Positions 56,630-64,000 of a DNA stretch of 64,000 bases are shown piece by piece. Position 1 is the stretch's first letter; each line of letters starts with the position of its first letter. The translations under genes were made by a program, and so were the position numbers. A model generated the notes under the pieces. It saw nothing but the letters and a program-made list of their open reading frames with translations. It had not been told where the DNA came from and searched no databases. This DNA comes from Kalaharituber pfeilii (Eukaryota > Ascomycota > Pezizomycetes > Pezizales > Pezizaceae): NCBI GenBank assembly GCA_015179045.1, contig WHUZ01000103.1, forward strand, positions 1 to 64,000, read 5' to 3'.

Positions 56630-56914
56630 TGCAGGACCTGGAAGAAGAAATGGCCGGGCGGGAAGAAAGGACTGGTTGACCCACCGAAGAGTAAGGACAG
56701 GGATACACTTTTAGACATAATGGACTGGGCGGACGAGTGATACGGGTATCTTGGAAAAATTTTTCTTTCTATACATTATTTCATTTCTATTACAATCTCT
56801 TACCCATAATTCCGAGACTAAGGACTTTGGTCATGTAATTAACTACAACCTCGCCATAGCCCACTGCGCGGCAAGCGAGTAATGATATTAAAAAAAAAAA
56901 AAAAAAAAAAAAAA
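56630..56914 (+). mobile_element. LINE 3' fragment with tail-1 and long poly(A)
   Basis: Begins CAGGACCTGGAAGAAGAAAT, encoding CRTWKKKWPGG, then LVDPPKSKDRDTLLDIMDWA and a stop, followed by 3' UTR, tail-1 (variant ACTGCGC loop, CTCGCC/GCGAG closing) and about 26 A. The frame is intact over its length, and the Trp replaced by a stop in the 37.6-kb copy is present here. No target duplication was assigned. Confidence 0.8.
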
Positions 56915-57423
56915 CAAGTAAAGAAAAAAATCAAAATTCTTTTACCAATGTACCTGAGCTTAATATGTAGTATAGAAGAAACAGTTGCAGTAAGATCTGA
57001 CAATATGAACATCCATAGTTCATTTATATAAACGTAAAGCTTGTGCTCAATTCATGGTGGGATTAAGGAGGTTTGTGAGAACTGCATACTAGTACAATGT
57101 CCCAGGCGCATAAATTATAGAACAAGTATTGACCCAACTAGTAGCATTTGCTGAGTCTTGGCTGGAGGCCTGACACACTTTATGCATAATGCGAACACAT
57201 CTGAACTCCACTAGTAGCTTGTCCGCCGGGTTCGGTGATGCAAAAAAAAAAAAAAACTTTATTTCAAGTTCCAAACTTCCTTTGCAGTGCGCCTCACTAC
57301 CGTTGCCTTGTTCTCTTGCTCAAGTATTTGTTTTAGCCTCCGCCTTAGCTTCGCTGTACCGTCTGTCCAAATTTGTGCATCCGCCTCCAATTCCTATCAG
57401 TGTACTTAGCCTACTTCCACATC
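56915..57423. other. No gene seen; 5' region of coiled-coil gene
   Basis: Contains an isolated A14 run at 57,241. The CT-rich stretch at 57,300-57,420 may be the 5' leader of the next gene. Confidence 0.4.
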
Positions 57424-58437
57424 ATGTCACAAATTCGGTTCCAGCAACGCGATCGCGATCTTATGCCGGATGCAGATGATGTCCTTACTCACGAGAAGCT
57501 TGACAGCCTATGGGAATGGTTCTCCGCGGCTAATAAGGAGGAGTTGCTTCCATACTTGATTTTCGCGAAGCTAGTTAATGCAGTGCGTGGAACCCACCTG
57601 CAGAGAAAGTTGTTTTGGTCCTGAGTGCTAACAAGGTATATAGGCCAGAAATCCTTATCGCGATCAACTCTTGATTGCTCGTGGCAGCCATGAACTGCTT
57701 ACCCCAGGCACCCAAGTGAATTTACAGCAACTCCGGGACTTGCAGAGGCGCAACAGCAACCCGAGTATAGGGAGGACAAAGCTACTATTGAGGCCCTGAG
57801 CGCAAAGGTGGCCTTTATGGAAGGTGCAATGAACACTCAGCAAAGGTTCATTAAGCATTTGGAAGATTCGTTGCAACTAACGCAAACGAGCATACAGCAA
57901 CTCGAGGATTCAGTCGACGAAAAGCAAAAGACCATAAATCAACTAGAGGAACGCATCGAAAAGTTGAATCTAAAGCAACAGGATCTACAAACGAAGGTCA
58001 AAACCGAGAAAACAAAATTGGAGAACGATATCCAGGAAATGAGATTAAAGTCGTTCGGGCAAATTCAGGTTACTCTCAAATCACCTCGCTATGGCAAATT
58101 CATCTCAATTACGAAGGAGGGCGCAACAGGGATTGCAACACCTGATGGAACAGAGGCTCTCATTTTGATTAGGCACCCTGACGGCACATTTTCGTTCCAC
58201 AATAATGGCCCCTCGATTGCGTACTTGAGCAATTCTACCAAATATCATTTTCGCTCAAACCACACCTGCGGGAACACGGAGAGGTTTCGGCTACATTATG
58301 CTGACGATGGCAAGACGCACATAGAGTCTGTGCATTTCCCGGGAAGTTTCCTGTCGGCGCTAACAACGGCCGCAAAAGAACTTGTTTGGTGTAATGAAAA
58401 GAATGTTCACTCAGCATTTCGTATGACCTTGACATGA
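57424..58437 (+). CDS. Coiled-coil protein with beta-rich C-terminal domain, hypothetical
   Basis: The ATG at 57424 opens MSQIRFQQRDRDLMPDADDV, a helical region (LDSLWEWFSAANKEELLPYL, FAKLVNA) that stops at 57,622 unless spliced. GTGCGT at 57,576, a CTAAC branch point and TATAG acceptor fit an intron leading to ARNPYRDQLLIARGSHELLT. A frame change is then needed near 57,700 to enter the long final frame: a coiled coil (LEDSLQLTQTSIQQLEDSVD, INQLEERIEKLNLKQQD, about 60-70 residues) and some 130 residues of beta-strand character (KSPRYGKFISITKEGATG, DGTFSFHNNGP, YHFRSNHTCGN, RFRLHYADDG) that could be a beta-trefoil/fascin-like fold; that fold is inference. The frame break means a missed intron, a sequence error or a pseudogene. 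Without splicing the last frame alone starts at ATG 57817. Confidence 0.5.
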
Positions 58438-58745
58438 CAAGGTTGGTTAGTAGTGGGAAGTATATTTTATTTATTTCACTTCATGCTTTGTGTTACAAAT
58501 GAATGTACCTGTTTACTAAAGCGGGATACTGCTGGTGAGCCAACGGTGATTTGATCCCTCGACACCGGTTTACATAATCCAAATGTGAATGTGAGGATCA
58601 ATCAGAACGACAAGTATTTTTCACTCTCATTGGCAAGGCTACGGGGAACGGAAATCCATAACGCCACAGATCCTGCGTGCTTGTCCTGTGTATGATTTTC
58701 TTTATTCCTCTCGTCGGGATCACGCTTTGCAGAAAAAACACAGTA
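58438..58745. other. No gene seen
   Basis: Presumed 3' flank of the coiled-coil gene. Nothing else recognised. Confidence 0.4.
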
Positions 58746-58807
58746 TCTCGCCATAGCCTAAAAAGGCGGCACGCGAGTAATGAAATAAAAAAAAAAAAAA
58801 AAAAAAA
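58746..58807 (+). mobile_element. Minimal tail-1 retroposon
   Basis: TCTCGCCATAGCCT, loop AAAA, AGGCGGCACGCGAG, then TAATGAAAT and poly(A). Duplication ACACAGTA (58738-58745, 58808-58815), possibly longer through the adjoining A's. Confidence 0.88.
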
Positions 58808-58815
58808 ACACAGTA

Positions 58816-59084
58816 AGAAATACTTTTATACTAAACTTGGTCCGCTTGCAACATCGACAACAACGAATCTTCATATTCTCCCCCCTTCCCCCCTGTGCCA
58901 GTTGGAACGAGTCAACTCTCGTGCGCTTGAGCAATCCTCGTTGCGGAGCACCGCTCATTTTTTCCATTCTAAAACCATAACACTCTCCACTATTCCTTCA
59001 GAATGCATGAGATCGAAGTCACGCTTCTCCTTCGTACCAAAACACCCGCAATTTGTCGTGTTCTCAATCACCTAAAGTCCATGT
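58816..59084. other. No gene seen
   Basis: Nothing recognised. Confidence 0.4.
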
Positions 59085-59095
59085 CATGTTTGTGC

Positions 59096-59099
<4 letters not shown>

Positions 59100-59134
<35 letters not shown>

Positions 59135-59171
59135 CACCTAACCCCGCTTGCAGCTGTTCGCAATGGCAGGG
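59100..59171 (-). mobile_element. Minimal tail-2 retroposon
   Basis: T-run of 29, then the reversed hairpin (own strand: CCCTGCCATTGCGAACAGCT). Duplication CATGTTTGTGCAGCT / CATGTTTGTGCATCT (59085-59099, 59172-59186), one mismatch. Confidence 0.9.
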
Positions 59172-59186
59172 CATGTTTGTGCATCT

Positions 59187-59494
59187 AAACGATATCGCAA
59201 CTACACAATTTGGTCCTTCCTCTACACCACGTAGGAAACGGGAGCTGAAATGGTCACTGGATTATACTCCGTGTGAGTACGCTTCTTCATTGCGTAGCTG
59301 GGACCAATGGACCGTGCAGGGTATACATGCATGAGACACACTGTGGTAGTGTCAGAAGATTCAAGTATGGGCTGCTCTGGCACATGGCCGTGCAGCTTGC
59401 CCAGTTCAGGTAGGGTTCTGGCCTACTCTGGGAGCACCATTACCAGCCAATGATGTGTACGTACTGTTCATGTGTATAGGCTGAGCTTTAGTGT
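59187..59494. other. No gene seen
   Basis: Nothing recognised. Confidence 0.4.
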
Positions 59495-59507
59495 TACTAC
59501 ATACATA

Positions 59508-61476
59508 TTTTTTTTTTTTTTTTTTTTTATTTCATTAATCGAATTCCGCCCTGCGGGCTATGGCGATACCGTAGCTATTGACTAACAAGGTTACTTGACA
59601 AAAATAAACTGACTAACCCCCCCCTCCCCCCCCTACTCCCCCAATAACGCCAGCAGCACTTCTATCTGGTCTCTCTTCCCCTCCCCCGTCTTCGGTGGGC
59701 GCCTAATGTGTTCCTCACCCCCTGGCCATCTCCTCTTCCACACCCTGCAACTCCTCAGTAGATGGTCCGTCGTCTCCTCGCTCTCTCCACACCACCTACA
59801 CTCTGGACCGTCGTTTTCCCCAAGCTTCCACCTCCACGCCCTCAGCCCCTTCCCCCCCAGGAGTCCTGCTAACCGTCCTATCTCCCTGCCCGCCTTTTCT
59901 AGTGGCCTGTAAGACATGTCTAACCTATTTCTCTCCTCCGCTCTCTCCCTTTTCGCTCTCTGTCTCTGACCTGCCTCCGTGACCACCTCCTCTTTGTATT
60001 GTAGCGCCGTACCCCACCCCGCCGACCTATCTGCCCTCTCATTCCCTTCTATGCCTGCATGTGCCTTCACCCACATTACCGCTGTGGGATAATGAGAAAT
60101 ATCGCCGGCGGGAGCTTGGTCATTTCTTGGCTTACGGCCAAGGTCTGGCTTAGTCATACGCCGGTGATATATAGGCGTATGTGTGGATGTAGTGGGAGAT
60201 GTCTGGGCAGCGGTTTTTCTCTTCTTTCTGTGCTATCACTTGCTATGCATTGCTTATATTACATGCTATGAATTGATCGTTTGCCTACCTTATTGCTCAG
60301 CCCACCAAGTCTAGACCCGGTCCTTTCGTGCATGCAGACGCGGTATCATTGTATACACTCTGCCTGTTCACACCGCCACGTCCAGGTCGCCCCTCCCCGC
60401 CCTCTCCTCCCAGGCTTTCCTCATTTTGTACGTTGCGCCGTCGTGTGCCGTGTCTCCTCCCGCCACTGCCATCATCCTCCGGATTGCGTGTTTCGAGTCC
60501 GTCAGTATCAGGAGCTCCCCCTCCACACTCCCCATCACCTCGCTTATCGCTACCAACTCGGCATGGTTGACCGTTGCCTCCTCCCCCAGGTACCAAGACG
60601 TCGACTCCATATCCCACCAGGCTCCCGCTCCCGCCTTCCCCCCTCTCAGGCTCCCGTTCGTGTACACCGGGGTCCAACCCTCGTCTGTATTCAATCCTAT
60701 ATGCCTCTCCCACTCCTCTTTCTCTGCCCCTCGATGTATGGAGGGGAGTACCGCAAGCGGCAGCTCCACCCCATGCTTCAGTGAGCCCCTCAGGTACACC
60801 TTTTCCCCATCCTCTCTCCTCAGCCTCTCCTCCCCAAACCTTAGCGTCCTCGCCTCCACCCTCGTCGACTCCCATCTCACAAACGTCTCCACCGACTCCA
60901 GGTTGGCCAAGCCCTCTACCACTTCGCGCCTCGTTCCCCATGGCGCCCCGGTGATGCTTCTCGCCACCCTGTATTGCCACTTCTCCAACTCCCTCACCTT
61001 CTTCTCCCTTGGCGCCCCATGCGCATAGTCGTACCACGCCCACGCCCCCCACATCGCCACCGTCCTCGCCACCCCGTGTAGATCTGTCTCCTCTTCGCCG
61101 GTGCCATCCGGGTCAGTCTCGCTGCCGTGGCCCATACCGCCTTCCCCAAATTCATTCTGTGGCGATGATGTTCGTCAAACTTCATTTCCCAGTCCACCCG
61201 CAGCCCTACCAGTCTGTACGTCGGCCCCTTCACTCCCACCACCAACGTCTCCTCCTTGTCCTTGTCCATCTCGAAGCCCTCCTCCTCCGCATCCCTCTGT
61301 AGTGCCCGCCTATGCTCCCTGATCTTCCTCTTCAACGCCCCCATCCTCTTGTCCGAGATCACACTGTGAAAATCGTCCACATATGACCTTGTAAACTCCC
61401 TCTCCCCCGTCTTTACCGCGACCGGAGCTACCCCCACCAAAAACAACACCGGCGAAATCGGGGACCCCTGCGGGGC
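59508..61476 (-). mobile_element. Tad-like LINE copy, 5'-truncated, tail-1 end, split by a solo LTR
   Basis: Duplication TACTACATACATA (59495-59507, 61477-61489). On the minus strand it begins in the RT palm at nearly the same point as the 35-kb copy (PQGSPISPVLFLVGVAP, YVDDFHSVIS). Then come VDWEMKFDEHH, a one-base loss in a G-run near 61,075 (IYT|GVARTVAMWGAWAW continues in the next frame), RNase H (VYTNGS instead of the usual YTDGS, so the first catalytic Asp is gone; LLILTDSKHA), the LTR insertion, WVKAHAGIEGNERAD and CRWCGESEETTDHLLRSC. It ends with 3' UTR, hairpin (ATCGC/CGAT closing) and poly(A). Same subfamily as the 35-kb copy, older. Confidence 0.92.
60082..60372. mobile_element. 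Solo LTR, 291 bp, inside LINE
   Basis: TGTG...CACA ends and the 4-bp duplication CCGC (60078-60081, 60373-60376) interrupt LINE RNase H codons for DVAV|MWVK. Removing it restores the reading frame. No internal retrotransposon sequence remains, as expected after LTR-LTR recombination. The orientation is not resolved. Confidence 0.85.
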
Positions 61477-61489
61477 TACTACATACATA

Positions 61490-61654
61490 GTAATTACAGT
61501 TGAAATTATAATACATGGTGAGAAGGTAGGGAGGCATGGGTGAAAGTCAAAACACAGACAAAGTGGATGGATGCAGCAAGGTCAGTGCTAGTAGTTTCAT
61601 ACGCGGCGACTCGAGTTCTATGCTTCATAGAGAGCTGCGGTGGCAAGTGGGACA
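61490..61654. other. No gene seen
   Basis: Nothing recognised. Confidence 0.4.
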
Positions 61655-61659
61655 GTGAG

Positions 61660-61835
61660 TGTTAGAGATCTACAGTAATGTCGGAGTGTCGGAGGTGTCG
61701 GATATCAGAGAGGTCCGTGATAAAGGGTGGTAAGGGCCCGAGAGCAACCTCATGCTCTATGTATATAGGTGTATTACTTTGGCTACTCTCTCTACGAAGG
61801 AATAACAATCATCTCTTTCTACCCAAAGCTCAACA
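61660..61835. mobile_element. Solo LTR, 176 bp
   Basis: TGTTAG...CAACA ends, flanked by the 5-bp duplication GTGAG (61655-61659, 61836-61840). Shares TGTTAGAGATCT, CGGATATCAG and GAGCAACCTCATGC..CTATGTATAT blocks with 63,846-64,000. CTATGTATATAGG may be the LTR TATA region. Confidence 0.85.
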
Positions 61836-61840
61836 GTGAG

Positions 61841-62877
61841 TGATTATCGTAACCGGCTAGCAACTGGCAGTCAACACGCAGAACGAGGCCTCAAGAGCGA
61901 TCGCAATGGTCAGCTGTCAAGAAAAGATAGCATATAAGTTGCCTGTAAAAATTCTACCAACGTCAGAACTACTGCACCACTCTCATCTATCGGCGCACAT
62001 CATCAACTCCATCAGGGGTCCGATTCGTCCTCCTTGGGGGCCTGCGGTCTCATTATGCCCCCCAGCCCCGGCCCTGGGTTACCTCTTCTTCCATAGCTGG
62101 GAGGTGGATCAAATGTGAGCCATCGATTCTTCCCCATACCGCACCCGGCGCACCGCCTACAAATAGGGCTATCGGTCTTCCCTATCTTGTACCTTCATGC
62201 CCTCAGACCCTTCTCTTAACACACCGCGCGGTTTATCAATGTGGTAAATAAAATTTTGATCTTCCATTAACTCCACTAATGTTCCATTGGACTAAGGTGA
62301 TTTGTGAACTAGAAAATCTTATCACGATAATCTCTCACTCCTTCGGGGCAGGCTCTTCACTCCAGGAGCTTCTCAGTACCATGGATTGAGTGAGCTTCGG
62401 GAACCGAATCAGGAAGTTCCCTCCTCAGGGGGGGGCGCAGGTGGATGGGGTTGAAGATCATGCCTGCGAGGCGTTGGATGCAGACGGGGTCTGAGCAGCA
62501 TGGGAGGTGCGGCCGGACGTTGAGAAGTGGTTCGATTGTTCGTTTGCTTGCTCTATGTAGCTTGCCTCGCTTCACATTTCGCTTCTTTCCTCTGCCGAGA
62601 TGGGACCGCTGTCTGTAGAAGGGTAGAAAATTGATATTGGAAGTAGCGCATTTGGTTTGGTTGATTTCCTTGTACTGTCATTCACACTTCTGAAATTCCT
62701 GTGGTTTTCTGTAAAATTCATGTAAAATTCATGTTGCAGAAAAGCACTATATTCAATAATAATTCATTCGCATTGATCTCAATGATGATAAAAACAAAAT
62801 GAAAAACCCAACCCGTATATATACCTGTTCCTTGGCTGAAAGCGCCTCCCTACAATTTTTCCTTCATTGGTCCCACC
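61841..62877. other. No gene recognised
   Basis: Short frames; a TATATATA run at 62,816 precedes the open frame at 62,878. Confidence 0.4.
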
Positions 62878-63255
62878 ATGCCTCCGCCGCACTTCAGAAA
62901 CCTCTGCCGGCATAATCGTTCCTGCAATCCACGCATGAACGGGGTGCTAGATTCACATTTCTCTAACAGTTTCGTCGGTTTCTTGTGGGGGGGTCATCTT
63001 ATCCGGTTGATTTTTAGCCTCATCGAGTGGGAGGTTAGCGACGTGGTCCTTTTTGTTCTCCCTAAATTTGCTGATTTTGTCGCTTTCGTTTGCTCTTTTT
63101 CGGCCTTTTCTCATGCGTGCCTGAGGTTTTTGCTGCGGTCCGCCCTGTTTTTGGTGTCTGAGGTTGCAATGGGGCAGCTTCCAGAGGCTCACTGTCGGAC
63201 GGAATGGGTAAGTGCGCGCAAGTGCAAACTTGGCGCGCGGAGCACGTGGATATAA
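62878..63255 (+). CDS. Possible hydrophobic small protein, unrecognised
   Basis: 125 codons from an ATG in good context (ACCATGCC) about 55 bp after a TATATATA run. The product has two hydrophobic segments (LWGGHLIRLIFSLIEWEVSD, LFVLPKFADFVAFVCSFSAF) that could span a membrane. No family recognised; an overlapping antisense frame of 175 codons is rich in Lys/Arg and likely a shadow. No homology could be tested. Confidence 0.3.
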   Translation: MPPPHFRNLCRHNRSCNPRMNGVLDSHFSNSFVGFLWGGHLIRLIFSLIEWEVSDVVLFVLPKFADFVAFVCSFSAFSHACLRFLLRSALFLVSEVAMGQLPEAHCRTEWVSARKCKLGARSTWI

Positions 63256-63428
63256 GGATGGCATGTGAGTAATAGAGTATATATGTGGCATTCTTACTGT
63301 GGTTCGTAAAATAAAGCATCCCGTTTTCCCTTTCTTCCGCACCTGCACTTTCGCATTAGTACCCCTACGTTCGTTGCGCCAGCTCCTACGGTCCACCGAA
63401 AAGCAGACATGGATATATCTATCACCTT

Positions 63429-63532
63429 GTTTATACCTTTTACTTTCCTTATTTATCCCCTTTGTTCTTAGTCTCGTCATGGTACATAGCGCGGCATACG
63501 AGCAATGGTATTTTTAAATATATATATTATAA
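63429..63532 (+). mobile_element. Old tail-1 retroposon, about 104 bp
   Basis: 3'-UTR-like pyrimidine-rich stretch and degenerate hairpin (CTCGTCATGGTACATAGCGC). Duplication ATATATCTATCACCTT / ATATATCTGTCGCCTT (63413-63428, 63533-63548), two mismatches. Confidence 0.75.
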
Positions 63533-63559
63533 ATATATCTGTCGCCTTACAATGGAAAA

Positions 63560-63735
63560 CTAGGATCTCCTCCTTACCTATCTTCTATCTCCAGGCTCTA
63601 AGGCTCTTGCCTCGATCTGCCATGGCGAGCAGCTGCAGGCGGGGTTATGTGATTAAAAAAAAAAAAAAAAAAAAAAAAAAGGCTCCTGCCTCCCAGAAGC
63701 CCTGCTAGCGTGGTTCCCTGCCCGCCTAGACCTCC
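63560..63735 (-). mobile_element. LINE C-terminal relic hosting a tail-2 insertion
   Basis: CTCCAGGCTCTAAGGCTC and, after the tail-2 insert, CCCAGAAGCCCTGCTAGCGT then GGTTCCCTGCCCGCC match the reverse strand of the LINE near 15,910-15,970. No complete domain remains. Confidence 0.6.
63614..63678 (+). mobile_element. Minimal tail-2 retroposon
   Basis: GATCTGCCATGGCGAGCAGC then TGCAGGCGGGGTTATGTGAT and poly(A). Duplication AAGGCTCTTGCCTC / AAGGCTCCTGCCTC (63600-63613, 63679-63692), one mismatch. Confidence 0.9.
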
Positions 63736-63845
63736 AATTCGTTTGTTTGTAGAAATGATGGACATTGGAGAAAGTAGCCATACCTTATATTTCCATATTA
63801 TTTAATCTGCTGCCCTCTCATAGGACCTTGCACTCTATCGGGTAG

Positions 63846-64000
63846 TGTTAGAGATCTGCAATTAATGTCTAGTCTGACATAACGGGTCTGGGCATCGGAT
63901 ATCAGTAGGAGCCATGACGGAGTCTAGAAAGGGCTGGGAGCAACCTCATGCGCTATGTATATACCTTCCGTGCTTTGGACTACTCTGTCTACAGAGTAAT
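63846..64000. mobile_element. LTR of the 61,660 family, cut by window end
   Basis: Starts TGTTAGAGATCTGCAATTAA, 5-bp left flank GGTAG. Shares ordered blocks with the solo LTR at 61,660-61,835. Whether a full element follows cannot be seen. Confidence 0.75.

Noticed and set aside
60281..61052. Overlapping plus and minus frames of 120-250 codons besides the LINE frames
   Set aside because: GC-rich LINE sequence keeps several frames open; only the minus-strand RT/RNase H frames carry motifs.
62953..63480. 175-codon minus-strand Lys/Arg-rich frame as a gene
   Set aside because: It overlaps the plus-strand hydrophobic frame and has no motif, start context or splice support; most likely a shadow.

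Overview
The window reads as a transposon-rich stretch of an ascomycete genome. Reasons: spliced genes with 50-70 nt introns and CTAAC/ACTAAT-like branch points, a fungal NLR (Helo-like N-terminus, NACHT, ankyrin repeats), a small hydrophobin-like secreted protein, and fungal-type Tad-like LINE, Helitron, MULE, hAT, Tc1/mariner and LTR elements. Pezizomycetes (truffle/morel relatives) is my best guess, inferred only from overall style. No rRNA, convincing tRNA or CRISPR was seen.

Layout. 0-5.7 kb: a deleted Tc1/mariner copy, short retroposons and a possible cysteine-rich protein relic. 5.7-11.9 kb (minus): one five-exon NLR gene of about 1974 codons with 36 ankyrin repeats, the clearest host gene. 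12-24.5 kb: LINE fragments, short retroposons, a 345-bp hAT MITE and a small zinc-ribbon-like gene. 24.5-27.9 kb: a near-perfect MULE inserted in a Ty3/gypsy integrase. 28-34.9 kb: nested short retroposons, diverged LTR-like repeats and minisatellites. 34.95-43.3 kb: a Helitron Rep-helicase gene (minus) split by a LINE, itself split by a hAT element. 43.8-44.7 kb: an unrecognised two-exon gene. 46.4-49.1 kb: a GGCC-rich hAT-like element carrying an inverted pair of LINE ORF1 copies. 51.8-52.4 kb: hydrophobin-like gene. 53-64 kb: LINE copies, a coiled-coil protein gene and solo LTRs.

The most unusual pattern is two families of very short retroposed sequences. Tail-1 is a hairpin built on CTCGCCATAGCCC...GGGCGGCACGCGAG. 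Tail-2 is built on CCCTGCCATGGC...GCGGGGTTACGTGA. Both are followed by poly(A). Both hairpins also end long LINE copies here (tail-1 at 37.8 and 59.5 kb, tail-2 at 54.4 kb). At least 13 insertions consist of essentially only the hairpin plus poly(A), are flanked by 8-15 bp target-site duplications (TSDs), and all begin within a few bases of the hairpin foot. Random 5' truncation would not give one fixed start, so these look like minimal trans-mobilised retroposons or a hairpin-dependent stop of the LINE reverse transcriptase. Tail-1 stem pairs covary between copies, which supports an RNA structure under selection.

TSDs allow several nested insertions to be ordered: LTR-like sequence < tail-2 < tail-1 at 29.9-30.2 kb; Helitron < LINE < hAT at 35-37.8 kb; Ty3 < MULE at 24.5-27.7 kb; LINE < solo LTR at 59.5-61.5 kb.
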